In this document: positions 13,533-22,984 of the stretch, piece after piece | Numbering within the stretch: position 1 is the first letter of the stretch | How the letters are laid out: each line of letters begins with the position of its first letter | Source of the DNA: Faecalicoccus pleomorphus DSM 20574 | GTDB lineage: Bacteria; Bacillota_I; Bacilli_A; Erysipelotrichales; Erysipelotrichaceae | Direction of reading: 5' to 3' | DNA length: 64,000 nt | Assembly (NCBI RefSeq): GCF_000420345.1 | Contig: NZ_ATUT01000001.1 | Span: forward strand, 62,001 to 126,000 | Notes under the pieces: model-generated | What the model saw: only the letters and a program-made list of their open reading frames with translations | Databases searched by the model: none | What the model was told of the DNA's origin: nothing | Program-made: the position numbers and the translations under genes

Positions 13533-15866
13533 ATGGAAAATCGCATTCAAATTTTAAAGGACAAAATGCTTTCGCAACCTCGTTATGTTAGTATCGAACA
13601 GGCGTTGATCATCACAAGAACATATAAGGAGCATGAAGGTGAATCTGCTCAGATGAAGAGGGCGTATGCACTATATAATGCTTTAAATGAATTGGAAATC
13701 GGGATTGAACCGGAAGAACTGATCGTAGGAAATCGTACAAAAGGTGTTCGCTATGGTGTCGTATTTCCTGAAAGTGGGATCAGTTGGGTCGATAAAGAAT
13801 TAGAAACTATCGATTCGCGTCCACAAGATCGATTCTTGGTTCGACCAGAGGATATAGAAACCTTTCGGAAAGAAATTCTTCCGTACTGGAAAGGAAAAAG
13901 TTTGGAGGATGTTCTTCGTCAGCGTGCCGGTGAGAAAATCGATGCGATCAGTAAGGTGGTAAAGATCAACCAAAAAGATCATGCACAGGGACATATTTGT
14001 CCGAATGTGGCCGAGTGGTTAGAAAAAGGTCCGCAGGGACTTAAGGAAGAAGCGTTACATCATTTAGAAACTTGTGCTTCAGACAAACAAGATTTTTATC
14101 GCTCTATTGTATTGATTATGGAAGGTGTACAAAATTTTATGATGCGCTATCATGATCTTTTATTAAAAGAAGCGGCAAAGACATCACAACATGCATCAAC
14201 CATGAAAAAAGTGGCAGAAATTTGTGCTAACTTGTCCAGACGTCCGGCCCAGACTTTTCATGAAGCCATACAATCGATGTGGTTTTTGTTTGTGATCTTA
14301 CACATGGAAAGCAATGCCTCCAGTTTTTCACCGGGACGTTTGGATAAAACTTTATATCCATATTATAAAAAAGATAAAGAAGAGCTTTTGATCAATGATC
14401 AAGAAGCATTGGAGATTATTGAATGCTTATGGTTGAAATTTAACCAGATCGTGTATTTACGCAATAAGAATTCCGCAAAATACTTTGCCGGTTTTCCCAT
14501 CGGTTTTAACATTGCCGTTGGTGGTGTGGATGAAAACGGACAGGATTTCAGCAATGAATTAAGTCATCTATTCTTAACGGCACAGGAAGAGCTTGGTCTT
14601 CCACAACCAAATTTAAGTGTTCGTCTGCACGAGCATACCAATGAAGAATTGCTTCGTCATGCGGTCAAGGTTGTATCTAAGGGCAGTGGTATGCCACAGT
14701 TCTTTAATGATAAGGCTATTGTCCATGAACTGGAAAAGTTAGGAATTTCCCATAAAGATGCCTTGGATTATGCCATTGTTGGTTGTGTGGAATTAACGAC
14801 ACAGGGAAATAATCTGGGCTGGTCTGATGCGGCCATGTTTAATATGAATAAAGTGTTAGAGCTTACATTAAATCATGGAAAATGTCTTCTGACAGGACAG
14901 CAGCTGGGACCGGATCTGGGTTCTTTAAGTACGTATCAGAGCTTTGATGCGCTGCAGGAAGCCTTTAAGCAGATGATGTTGTACTTTATTGATAAGATGA
15001 TTCCTTGTTGCGAAGAGGTGGAAAAAGCCCATATTGATATTTTACCGACCGGCTTTTTAAGCAGTGTGATCGATGACTGTATGGAAAAAGGTTTGGATGT
15101 CACAAAAGGCGGTGCGCATTATAACTTGTCTGGTATCCAGATGATTCAGGTTGCCAACTTAGCGGATTCTTTGGCTGCCATTAAACAGATGGTTTATGAT
15201 GAAAAACGGATTGAACCACAAGCTTTGGAACACGCCTTGCAGACAAATTTTGAACACGATGAAGTGATGCGACAGATGTTGTTGAACCGTGTTCCAAAAT
15301 ATGGTAACGATGTAGAATGGGTTGATGAATTAGGGGCCAAATGGGCACAGTTCTTTAGAGATACACTTAGAAATTATACGAATTATCGTGGGGGCATCTA
15401 TCATTCCGGTATGTACACAGTCAGCGCGCATGTACCGATGGGACAAAATGTAGGAGCCAGCGCGGATGGACGATTATCACAAACACCGCTGGCCGATGGT
15501 GGCTTATCCGCCGTTTATGGTCGTGATTTAAAAGGGCCGACTGCTGTTTTAAAATCCGTATCTCGTCTAAAAGATGACTGTACGACCAATGGTGGCTTGT
15601 TAAATATGAAATTTTTACCGGAATTCTTTGCGACGGAAAGTGGTATTCAGAAATTCTGTAATTTCCTTCGTACCTTTGTCGATTTGGAAATTCCGCATAT
15701 TCAGTTTAATGTGGTTCGAAGAGAAGATTTGCTGGCAGCGCAAAAACATCCGGAACAATATAGTTCACTGACGGTGCGTGTGGCTGGTTACACAGCTTAC
15801 TTTACCGAACTGGCTGGGGATCTTCAAAATGAGATCATCGCAAGGACATCCTATGACAACATCTAA
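13533..15866 (+). CDS. Glycyl radical enzyme, dehydratase/lyase type, substrate unknown (777 aa)
   Basis: This enzyme belongs to the pyruvate formate-lyase superfamily, which uses an oxygen-sensitive glycine radical. The radical loop is RVAGYTAYF with Gly752, 26 residues from the end. The active-site loop reads VGCVELTTQ with Cys418 and Glu420. The Cys-x-Glu pair marks eliminating enzymes (glycerol/diol dehydratase, choline lyase, hydroxyproline dehydratase groups) rather than pyruvate formate-lyase, which has Cys-Cys. Leu follows the Glu where the well-studied members I recall have Pro. AGGAGGAGA precedes the ATG. Its activase overlaps the 3' end and a DeoR regulator precedes it, with no microcompartment genes. 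PFL-like annotation would be misleading; the substrate cannot be read from this sequence alone. Confidence 0.92.
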   Translation: MENRIQILKDKMLSQPRYVSIEQALIITRTYKEHEGESAQMKRAYALYNALNELEIGIEPEELIVGNRTKGVRYGVVFPESGISWVDKELETIDSRPQDRFLVRPEDIETFRKEILPYWKGKSLEDVLRQRAGEKIDAISKVVKINQKDHAQGHICPNVAEWLEKGPQGLKEEALHHLETCASDKQDFYRSIVLIMEGVQNFMMRYHDLLLKEAAKTSQHASTMKKVAEICANLSRRPAQTFHEAIQSMWFLFVILHMESNASSFSPGRLDKTLYPYYKKDKEELLINDQEALEIIECLWLKFNQIVYLRNKNSAKYFAGFPIGFNIAVGGVDENGQDFSNELSHLFLTAQEELGLPQPNLSVRLHEHTNEELLRHAVKVVSKGSGMPQFFNDKAIVHELEKLGISHKDALDYAIVGCVELTTQGNNLGWSDAAMFNMNKVLELTLNHGKCLLTGQQLGPDLGSLSTYQSFDALQEAFKQMMLYFIDKMIPCCEEVEKAHIDILPTGFLSSVIDDCMEKGLDVTKGGAHYNLSGIQMIQVANLADSLAAIKQMVYDEKRIEPQALEHALQTNFEHDEVMRQMLLNRVPKYGNDVEWVDELGAKWAQFFRDTLRNYTNYRGGIYHSGMYTVSAHVPMGQNVGASADGRLSQTPLADGGLSAVYGRDLKGPTAVLKSVSRLKDDCTTNGGLLNMKFLPEFFATESGIQKFCNFLRTFVDLEIPHIQFNVVRREDLLAAQKHPEQYSSLTVRVAGYTAYFTELAGDLQNEIIARTSYDNI

Positions 15867-16770
15867 GCTTCGTGTCTTTGATATAAAACGCTTTTCCACA
15901 CATGATGGCATTGGCATACGAACAACAGTATTTTTAAAAGGTTGTCCCTTGCGTTGTAAATGGTGCCAGAATCCGGAAGGACTTTTACCGACTGCTCAGG
16001 TTTTATATATGGAAAATAAGTGTATTCACTGCTTGAGTTGTCTAAATGCCAGTAAGAAGCAGGGGATTGAAGTCAAAGACGGAAAAATTTGTCTGCATCG
16101 TGAAAAAAAAGAAGATTGGAATGCTATTGTAGATGCCTGTCCGACACGTGCTCTGCAGTTTGATTCAAAGGAATATACGATCGAGCAGCTTGTGACAGAG
16201 ATCAAAAAAGATGAAGCTTTCTTTAAACGAGAAGGTGGTGTGACCGTATCCGGTGGAGAACCGTTTCTACAACCGGAAGGCTTACTGGCACTTTTAAAGG
16301 CTTGTCATGAGGAAAAGATTCATACGGCCATCGAAACCAGTCTATTTACCGATTCCCAATGGCTGGAAAAGGCTTTACCTTATCTGGATCAGATTTATGC
16401 GGATTGTAAGTTGTTTGATGCAAAAGAGCATAAAAAATATACCGGGGTCGATAATACTTTGATCCTGAAAAATATTCAATTGCTTTTACAATCCGATAAA
16501 AAAGAACATGTGATCATTCGCACACCGTTGATTCCAACTATGACTGCTACAAAAGAAAATATTGCCGCGATTTCCAAGTTTTTGGTTTCTGTGTATCCGG
16601 ATGTGCACTATGAGATTTTAAACTATAATCCTTTGGCTCAATCGAAGTATGCCTATTTAGATATGGACTTTTGTTTCAAAGAGAATCCCAAGCTCTATAC
16701 CAAAGAAGTGATGGAATCGTTTTATAGTGTGGCAAAAGAAAATGGCATTCGTAATCTTGTGATTGAATAA
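15853..16770 (+). CDS. Glycyl radical enzyme activase, radical SAM (305 aa)
   Basis: This enzyme generates the glycine radical on the upstream partner using S-adenosylmethionine. The radical SAM cluster motif is GCPLRCKWC (Cys31, Cys35, Cys38). A ferredoxin-like insertion follows, with CIHCLSC and later DACPTRAL. I count about five Cys in the insertion instead of the eight that would hold two clusters, so at most one auxiliary cluster seems likely. The VSGGEPFLQPE motif is present. ATG 15853 lies after AAGGA and inside the end of the enzyme gene (14-bp overlap), which shows coupling; an in-frame extension upstream is spurious. Confidence 0.93.
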   Translation: MTTSKLRVFDIKRFSTHDGIGIRTTVFLKGCPLRCKWCQNPEGLLPTAQVLYMENKCIHCLSCLNASKKQGIEVKDGKICLHREKKEDWNAIVDACPTRALQFDSKEYTIEQLVTEIKKDEAFFKREGGVTVSGGEPFLQPEGLLALLKACHEEKIHTAIETSLFTDSQWLEKALPYLDQIYADCKLFDAKEHKKYTGVDNTLILKNIQLLLQSDKKEHVIIRTPLIPTMTATKENIAAISKFLVSVYPDVHYEILNYNPLAQSKYAYLDMDFCFKENPKLYTKEVMESFYSVAKENGIRNLVIE

Positions 16771-16805
16771 AAAATGTTTGAAATTTACAAACAGATTATG
16801 TACAA

Positions 16806-16878
16806 TATCTGCAATGAGGGAGTAGTCTAGCATTGCTTGATTGTTCAACATACCCGAATGTAAATTCTGGACAATCTT
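16806..16878 (+). promoter_or_regulatory. Probable yybP-ykoY (Mn2+) riboswitch aptamer
   Basis: The leader contains GGGAGTAGTC (16818-16827) and CAACATACCC (16846-16855), matching the two conserved arms of the yybP-ykoY aptamer as I recall it, with a CAATG/CATTG hairpin between them. A long terminator hairpin follows, then a cation ATPase gene, the expected target. A covariance search (Rfam RF00080) would settle it. Confidence 0.7.
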
Positions 16879-16879
16879 A

Positions 16880-16932
16880 AAGACAAGACTCATTAAGGAC
16901 GCAAGGTCCTTAATGGATCTTGTCTATTTTTA
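16880..16932 (+). terminator. Riboswitch expression-platform terminator
   Basis: A long hairpin (AGACAAG with CTTGTCT at the base, TTAAGGAC with GTCCTTAA at the tip, loop GCAA) is followed by TATTTTTATT and then the ribosome site of the ATPase gene. Confidence 0.85.
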
Positions 16933-16949
16933 TTGTAAAGGAGAAAGTT

Positions 16950-19535
16950 ATGCCAATCTACAATCAGACACAAAAGGAAGTTCTTGAACAATTATCCACT
17001 TCGATGGAAGGACTTTCCAATGAAAAAGTAAAAAAACGACAGGAACAATACGGATTAAACCAGATGAATCAGAGCAAGCCAAAAAGTCCGGTCTTGATTT
17101 TTTTAGAACAATATAAAGATCTATTAGTTATCGTATTGATCTGTGCGGCTTTGATTTCTGCCTTTTCCGGCGAATATGTCAGCACGGCTGTTATTTTAGT
17201 GGTCATCACGATCAATGCGATCCTGGGAACGATACAAACCTTGAAGGCCAGAAAGTCATTAGAAAGCTTACAGAAGCTTTCCACACCTCATGTAAAAGTA
17301 TTACGAAACGGACAAATGGAAGAAATATCCAGTGATCAGTTGACCATTGGTGATATTGTCTGTGTCGAGGCCGGAGATGTGATCGAAGGCGATGGACGTA
17401 TTTTAGAGGCAGCGAATTTACAGATCAATGAAAGTGCTTTGACCGGTGAATCTTTACCACAGGAAAAAACGACTGAGGCTTTAAGTGGAGAACAGCCTTT
17501 AGCTGATCAGACCAACATGGCTTTTTCCAGCGGATTGGTTACCAATGGTACCGGAAAATATGTCGTATCTTCCATTGGAATGGATACGCAGATCGGTCAT
17601 ATCGCCAGCATGATCGAAAATGCCCAGGAACGTAAGACACCATTGCAGAAAAGCTTAGACGAATTTTCTGTTAAACTCACCATCAGCATTTGTGTGATCT
17701 GTGCCATTATTTTAGCCATTAACGTCTTTTTAGCGCATGAAAATGTATTAGATGCTTTGTTGATTGCGGTGGCCTTAGCCGTTGCAGCTATTCCGGAGGC
17801 TTTAGGATCGATCGTTACGATCGTACTTTCTATTTCAACCCAAAAGATGGTCAAGGAAAATGCGATTATCAAGCAGTTAAATGCTGTGGAAAGCTTAGGA
17901 TGTGTTTCTATTATCTGCTCCGATAAGACGGGAACCTTAACACAGAATAAAATGAAGGTCATGGACGTCTTTGCCAATCAGGAAGCTTTTCCACCGGAAG
18001 CTTTAGATGCTGGTGATCATTGTCATGATGTTTTATTGAAAGAATGTCTATTATGTAACAATGCGATTTATCGAGAAGATGCACAGATTGGGGATCCAAC
18101 GGAGATTGCTTTGTTGGAGCTGTTTGACAATTATGGTAAAAAAGATGGCGATTATGTAGTTGAAACCGAACGTATGGATGAGATTCCATTTGATTCGACT
18201 CGTAAGATGATGTCCATCAACTCAAAATCACACCTTTATACCAAAGGGGCTGTAGATGAGCTGTTAAAACGTTGTACACAAATCTTGATCCATGATCAAA
18301 AACGTCCGATTACAAACGAAGATAAGGAAGTCATCCTGTCAAAGAATGAATATTATGCCAAAAAAGGGTTACGTGTCTTAGGTTTTGCCTATAAAAATAT
18401 GGAACCAAAACCGCTTGATTTTGCCGATGAAAGCGATTTGTGCTTTGTAGGTATGGTGGCCCAGATGGATCCGCCTCGTCAAGAAAGCAAAGATGCGGTT
18501 GAAAAATGTCGTATTGCCGGTATCAAACCTATCATGATCACAGGCGATCATGCGATTACTGCCCAAAGTATTGCCACAGAGATCGGTATATTTAACGAGG
18601 GTGATGTGGTCTTGGAAGGTTCGCAATTAGAAAAGATGAGTGAAGATGAGCTGGATGCGATCTTACCAAAAGTTTCTGTTTATGCTCGTGTGGCACCGGA
18701 ACACAAGATTCGTATCGTCAAGGCATGGCAGAAACGAAATGAAATCGTAGCCATGACCGGAGATGGTGTCAATGATGCCCCGGCACTGAAACAAAGTGAT
18801 ATTGGTGTTGCCATGGGAATTACCGGAACAGAGGTTTCCAAGGATGCCGCCAGTATGATCTTAATGGATGATAACTTCTCTACGATCGTAAAAGCGGTCA
18901 TTACCGGACGAAACGTCTATACAAATATTAAAAATGCCATTACGTATTTATTGTCAGGCAACTTCTCTGCCATCCTGGCAGTTGTTTATACATCTGTATT
19001 GTTCTTGCCAACACCATTTACGGCTGTGCATTTGTTGTTTATTAACTTAATTACAGACTCCTTACCGGCCATTGCGATCGGTATGGAAAAAGGCTCAGAT
19101 GATATTTTGAAACAAAAACCTAGAAAGAGCGATGATTCCATTCTGAATTCAAAAACTTTGATCCAGATTGGTACCGAAGGTTTGATCATTTTTGTCTTTG
19201 TGATAACTGCTTACTATTTAGGAAATGAAGTCAGTCCGGCATTAGCTAGTACCATGGCATTTGCGACTTTGTGTTTATCTCGTTTGTTCCATGGTTTCTC
19301 CAGTCGCTCCGCATTGCCTTTATATAAGCTTTCCATCAATGTCTATAGCTGTTTAGCCTTTGCTGTCGGAGCCGGTTTATTAATGTTGATTTTATTAGTT
19401 CCAGGTTTACATGGACTCTTTACCGTTGCACAAGACCTGACTTTACAACATATCGGTTTGATCGTTCTCTGTGCTTTTGCTTCTTTTATCTGTATTCAGC
19501 TATTACGTGTTATTAAAACAACAATTAAGAAATAA
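16950..19535 (+). CDS. Calcium/manganese-type P-type ATPase (861 aa)
   Basis: This is a P2A-type cation pump in the membrane. The phosphorylated Asp325 lies in DKTGTLTQNK. The actuator TGES motif, the helix 4 motif AIPEALGSIV, the hinge MTGDGVNDAP and the helix 6 motif NLITDSLPAIAIGME are all present, with ten expected membrane helices. The family exports Ca2+ or Mn2+. The Mn2+-type riboswitch upstream suggests induction by manganese and therefore Mn2+ efflux, as described for riboswitch-linked pumps in lactic acid bacteria and streptococci. ATG 16950 follows AAAGGAG; the upstream in-frame extension would run into the terminator. Confidence 0.93.
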   Translation: MPIYNQTQKEVLEQLSTSMEGLSNEKVKKRQEQYGLNQMNQSKPKSPVLIFLEQYKDLLVIVLICAALISAFSGEYVSTAVILVVITINAILGTIQTLKARKSLESLQKLSTPHVKVLRNGQMEEISSDQLTIGDIVCVEAGDVIEGDGRILEAANLQINESALTGESLPQEKTTEALSGEQPLADQTNMAFSSGLVTNGTGKYVVSSIGMDTQIGHIASMIENAQERKTPLQKSLDEFSVKLTISICVICAIILAINVFLAHENVLDALLIAVALAVAAIPEALGSIVTIVLSISTQKMVKENAIIKQLNAVESLGCVSIICSDKTGTLTQNKMKVMDVFANQEAFPPEALDAGDHCHDVLLKECLLCNNAIYREDAQIGDPTEIALLELFDNYGKKDGDYVVETERMDEIPFDSTRKMMSINSKSHLYTKGAVDELLKRCTQILIHDQKRPITNEDKEVILSKNEYYAKKGLRVLGFAYKNMEPKPLDFADESDLCFVGMVAQMDPPRQESKDAVEKCRIAGIKPIMITGDHAITAQSIATEIGIFNEGDVVLEGSQLEKMSEDELDAILPKVSVYARVAPEHKIRIVKAWQKRNEIVAMTGDGVNDAPALKQSDIGVAMGITGTEVSKDAASMILMDDNFSTIVKAVITGRNVYTNIKNAITYLLSGNFSAILAVVYTSVLFLPTPFTAVHLLFINLITDSLPAIAIGMEKGSDDILKQKPRKSDDSILNSKTLIQIGTEGLIIFVFVITAYYLGNEVSPALASTMAFATLCLSRLFHGFSSRSALPLYKLSINVYSCLAFAVGAGLLMLILLVPGLHGLFTVAQDLTLQHIGLIVLCAFASFICIQLLRVIKTTIKK

Positions 19536-19541
19536 CACTTT

Positions 19542-19565
19542 GAGGTGCTTTGTCACCTCTTTTTT
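19542..19565 (+). terminator. Terminator of the P-type ATPase gene
   Basis: GAGGTG (19542-19547) pairs with CACCTC (19554-19559), followed by six T. Confidence 0.88.
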
Positions 19566-19646
19566 AAATAATTTCAAAGAAAGACGGAATCGCTTTTATG
19601 CAGTTATCCTGTCTTTAGATTATTGACACAGGCATCTAATAGGGGG

Positions 19647-19674
19647 TTGCTTTTTCAATCTTTTTTTGTATAAT
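19647..19674 (+). promoter_or_regulatory. Sigma-A promoter of the tyrS leader
   Basis: TTGCTT (19647-19652), a 16-base spacer and TATAAT (19669-19674). Confidence 0.65.
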
Positions 19675-19681
19675 TTAACTA

Positions 19682-19880
19682 CGGCTAAGAAGAGAAAGAG
19701 TACATAGTGTCTTTCTTTACAGAGAGCGACTGTTTGGTGCAAGGTCGCAGGAAAGTCTATGGAATACACCTTGGAGCTTCATCATGACGTATGTCTGCGT
19801 TAAAGACTAGAGTGCATACTTTTTGTATGAAGTAAGGTGGTACCGCGTTGATAACGTCCTTATAGAAGGACGTTTTTTTT
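19682..19880 (+). promoter_or_regulatory. T-box leader (tyrosine) controlling tyrS
   Basis: AGAGAG and TTTGGTG stem I motifs, the specifier codon TAC (19765-19767, Tyr) after GGAA, and the T-box AGGTGGTACCGCG (19835-19847) are all present, with a terminator before the gene. Confidence 0.94.
19853..19880 (+). terminator. T-box regulated terminator of tyrS
   Basis: AACGTCCTT pairs with AAGGACGTT around ATAG, followed by eight T. Confidence 0.92.
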
Positions 19881-19894
19881 ATGGAGGAAACAAA

Positions 19895-21139
19895 ATGAAG
19901 TTATTTGATGAATTAAAGTGGCGTGGTCTTGTCGATAATGTGACAAGCCCGGATGTAGAAGATGCCATCAACAATGAACAGCTGACCTTTTATATTGGAA
20001 CCGATCCAACAGCGGATTCTTTACATATCGGACATTACAGTTCTTTGTTAATGGCGAAACGTTTACAGATGCATGGACATCATCCTATCATGCTGGTTGG
20101 TGGTGCTACCGGCTTTATCGGTGATCCAAAGGCAACCGGCGAGCGTAATATGTTAACACCGGAAGTATTACAGAAAAACTATGATGCCCTGCATGCGCAG
20201 ATTTCAAAGCTTTGGGGCTTTGATATGGTCAACAATTTGGACTGGACAAAAGATATTACGATCATTGACTTTTTGCGTGACTATGGGAAGCTGTTTAATG
20301 TCAACTATATGATCAACAAGGAAACGGTAAAGAAACGTCTGGATAGTGGGATCAGCTACACCGAATTCTCTTATATGATCTTACAGAGTTTAGATTTCTA
20401 TACCTTATATAAGACCAGAAATTGTACGATGCAGATTGGTGGCCAGGATCAATGGGGAAATATTACATCGGGATTGGAATTGATTCGTAAAAAATGTGGA
20501 GCCGATGTCAAATGTTATGGTTTAACCATGCCATTGATCACAAAAGCGGATGGTACAAAGTTTGGTAAGAGTGAAAGTGGAACGGTATGGTTAGACCCTA
20601 AGAAGACAAGTCCATATGAACTTTATCAGTTCTTGTTTAATACGGAAGATACCAAGGTCATTGAATACTTGAAGAAACTGACATTCCTGACAAAAGAAGA
20701 AATTGATGCTTTAGAAGTTTCATTAAACGAAGAACCGCATAAGCGAGAAGCACAGAAAGCCTTGGCAAGTCAGGTTGTCAAAGATCTTCATGGAGAAGAA
20801 GGATTAGACAGTGCTTTAAAAATTACGAATGCGTTATTTAGAGGTTCTTTTGCGGAGTTGAATGATGCGCAGAAATTAGAAGCTGTAGCACAGATGGATC
20901 AGATTGAATGTCCCTGCGGTCTGATGTTGGAGGATGTATTGATTCAAACACACATCGCTTCCAGTAAACGTGAGGCGCGTGAATGGATCAAGGGAAACTC
21001 GATTTCCATCAATGGAAACAAGGTGAATGATCCACAGATGTTGATTGCACAGGGAAATTGTTGTGTACAAGATTATATGATTTTACGTCGTGGTAAGAAA
21101 AATTACTATTGTGTCAAAATGAAAGAGCAGGAAAATTAA
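19895..21139 (+). CDS. tyrS: Tyrosine-tRNA ligase
   Basis: This class I synthetase charges tRNA-Tyr. The HIGH motif appears as HIGHYSS near residue 48 and the KMSKS motif as KFGKS (222-226), the usual TyrRS variant. A C-terminal S4 RNA-binding domain (about 345-414; SSKREAREWIKGNSISINGN) binds the tRNA. Length of 414 aa is normal. ATG 19895 follows GGAGG by seven bases; the longer frame from 19823 runs through the T-box and is not coding. Its stop codon overlaps that of the convergent radical SAM gene. Confidence 0.98.
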   Translation: MKLFDELKWRGLVDNVTSPDVEDAINNEQLTFYIGTDPTADSLHIGHYSSLLMAKRLQMHGHHPIMLVGGATGFIGDPKATGERNMLTPEVLQKNYDALHAQISKLWGFDMVNNLDWTKDITIIDFLRDYGKLFNVNYMINKETVKKRLDSGISYTEFSYMILQSLDFYTLYKTRNCTMQIGGQDQWGNITSGLELIRKKCGADVKCYGLTMPLITKADGTKFGKSESGTVWLDPKKTSPYELYQFLFNTEDTKVIEYLKKLTFLTKEEIDALEVSLNEEPHKREAQKALASQVVKDLHGEEGLDSALKITNALFRGSFAELNDAQKLEAVAQMDQIECPCGLMLEDVLIQTHIASSKREAREWIKGNSISINGNKVNDPQMLIAQGNCCVQDYMILRRGKKNYYCVKMKEQEN

Positions 21140-21154
21140 TTCCCGCTCTTTTTT
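21123..21154. terminator. Terminator shared by tyrS and the convergent radical SAM gene
   Basis: AAGAGC (21123-21128) pairs with GCTCTT (21145-21150), extended inside by GGAA/TTCC, and T's follow. Both genes' stop codons lie in the hairpin. Confidence 0.75.
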
Positions 21155-22077
21155 CCTTGCCATGTGTTTAATGCTACCATCTTTTTATCGATTTCATTGG
21201 TCACAATCGTTTTTTTGATGGTCCATAAAGGAGCAATCAGATCTTTGGCCATTCCATCTCCTGTCAATCGTTCTACGATGCAGTCATAAGGTAAAACCTC
21301 CAATTGTCTTACTGCCACATCTACATAGTCTTCTAAGGAAAGTAACGGAAACAGATGCTCCTGGTATTGTTTTGCCAAAACGGTGCCTTCGATGATATGC
21401 AGCATATGAATTTTGATCGCATCAAAAGGATGCTTGCCTAGCTGCCGTACTGTATCGATCATATCTTCTTTGGTTTCACCGGGTAATCCATTAATGATAT
21501 GTACACAGGTCAAAATGGGAGTGTCCTTTAGCTGTTCCAATGCATCCCAAAGCTCTTGTGTTGTATGAAGTCGATTTAAACGTTCCATGGTCTTATCATG
21601 TGCGCTTTGTAAGCCAAGCTCGATCCAGGTTTCTTTTTCTTTGGCTTTTACAGAAAAATAATCGATGATTTCCGGGGTTAGACAATCGGGTCTTGTCGCA
21701 ATACAAACTCCTAAAACATCGTTACGGGCATAGAAGGGATCGTAGATCTTTTTTATCGTCTTTAAATCGGCATAAGTGTTAGAATATGATTGAAAGTACG
21801 CAAAGCCTAAACAATCAGGCCATTTTCTCTGCATTCGCTCTAAGCCAAGCTCGTATTGTGTTGCCAAACTGTCAAAAAAGGAAAGGATACTGTCACCGCT
21901 TCCTTTTCCGGAACAAAAGGTACAGCCGCCAAATCCTTTGGTACCATCTCGATTGGGGCAGGTAAAGCCGGCATTCAAGGGAACCTTGGCTACTTTTTGA
22001 TGATACTTGGTCTTAAAATAATGATTGATCGTAAAATATCGTTTATTGTCATGAGAGTGTGTATAAGGATTGTTCAT
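21136..22077 (-). CDS. Radical SAM protein of the TIGR01212/YtqA family (313 aa)
   Basis: The radical SAM core carries the family signature GFTCPNRDGTKGFGGCTFC near the N terminus, in which the three cluster Cys are spaced CX11-13CX2C, unlike the common CX3CX2C. The later segments YFQSYSNTY and HIINGLPGE are typical of the family. Some members are linked to tRNA modification, but the reaction of this one is not established. The start at 22077 follows AAGGTG by six bases; an in-frame ATG at 22095 has no useful ribosome site. It is a single-gene unit on the minus strand. Confidence 0.88.
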   Translation of the reverse strand: MNNPYTHSHDNKRYFTINHYFKTKYHQKVAKVPLNAGFTCPNRDGTKGFGGCTFCSGKGSGDSILSFFDSLATQYELGLERMQRKWPDCLGFAYFQSYSNTYADLKTIKKIYDPFYARNDVLGVCIATRPDCLTPEIIDYFSVKAKEKETWIELGLQSAHDKTMERLNRLHTTQELWDALEQLKDTPILTCVHIINGLPGETKEDMIDTVRQLGKHPFDAIKIHMLHIIEGTVLAKQYQEHLFPLLSLEDYVDVAVRQLEVLPYDCIVERLTGDGMAKDLIAPLWTIKKTIVTNEIDKKMVALNTWQGKKSGN

Positions 22078-22300
22078 TGTCATCACCTTGCACATCCTAA
22101 CATATTTCTATCAGAAATGACAGCTTGTCGAAAAAGACAAAAGACATTAAAAAATATAATTTTTGATTTATTCGATAGATAAAGGCTTTCTTGCCCAAAA
22201 CATCGAATCACGCAGAATTTATGCTACACATTTTGATTAGGATATGATATCATGTCTAAGCATTAAGGGGACATAGAGAGTGGTTTTAGGAGGCTCAGTT

Positions 22301-22969
22301 ATGTCAAATTTTTTTTCTAAGGACCATAATAACATTCCTAAATACGCCTTAAAGATGACAAAACAAAAGGGAATACGAATGCGGGTTACAGCCAGAGGAG
22401 AGTTGGTTGTGCATGCCAATCCGTTTTGTACAAAAGAAATGATCGATAAATATGTAGAACGTCATTTGGATGAAGTTTATTTTAAAGCCAAAGTGCCAAC
22501 GGTCCGGCTTTTTGGGAGAAGTTTTCAGGTCAAAAAAATCAAAGGAACAACCAGTCATGTCACAACTTGTGAGGATGAACTGATTATACAGGCAAAAGAT
22601 GAAGCAAGCATGGAAAAGGTTTTCCAACAGTTTTTACGAGCAAATGCCAAAGATGTATTGTGTGATATCTCGGAAATGATCTTTTATCGTTTTCAAGAGT
22701 ATTCCATTACCATGCCTAAAGTCTTGATTCGAAAGATGACAAGCAGCTGGGGCATCTGCCATCCGGAAACAAATTCGATTACTTTAAATGCGGAGTTGAT
22801 ACATTACCCGGTCGAATTTATCGAATATGTTGTCTGTCATGAGTTTATTCATCTTTTACAGCCGAATCATTCACCGGTATTTTATGACATCTTAAAAAAA
22901 GTGATGCCGGATTATAAACGACGGATCGATCTGATTGAAACCAATAATGAAAAGCAGTATCTGATGTGA
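22301..22969 (+). CDS. YgjP-like/DUF45 metallopeptidase of M48-like fold (222 aa)
   Basis: The zinc site is clear: YVVCHEFIHLLQPNHSPVFY near residues 175-195 contains HExxH, and the downstream residues match the YgjP/SprT-like group. An upstream MTSSWGICHPETNSITLN segment (about 147-164) is the conserved strand of the same family. No signal peptide is seen, so it acts in the cytoplasm. The substrate is unknown. ATG 22301 follows AGGAGG by seven bases, preferred over GTG 22280. It is a single-gene unit ending in a terminator shared with the minus-strand aro operon. Confidence 0.88.
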   Translation: MSNFFSKDHNNIPKYALKMTKQKGIRMRVTARGELVVHANPFCTKEMIDKYVERHLDEVYFKAKVPTVRLFGRSFQVKKIKGTTSHVTTCEDELIIQAKDEASMEKVFQQFLRANAKDVLCDISEMIFYRFQEYSITMPKVLIRKMTSSWGICHPETNSITLNAELIHYPVEFIEYVVCHEFIHLLQPNHSPVFYDILKKVMPDYKRRIDLIETNNEKQYLM

Positions 22970-22984
22970 TACTGCTCCTTTTTA
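22953..22984. terminator. Terminator shared with the convergent aro operon
   Basis: AGCAGTATC (22953-22961) pairs with GATACTGCT (22968-22976), with T's on the plus side and A's on the other. It contains the stop codon of the metallopeptidase gene. Confidence 0.85.
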
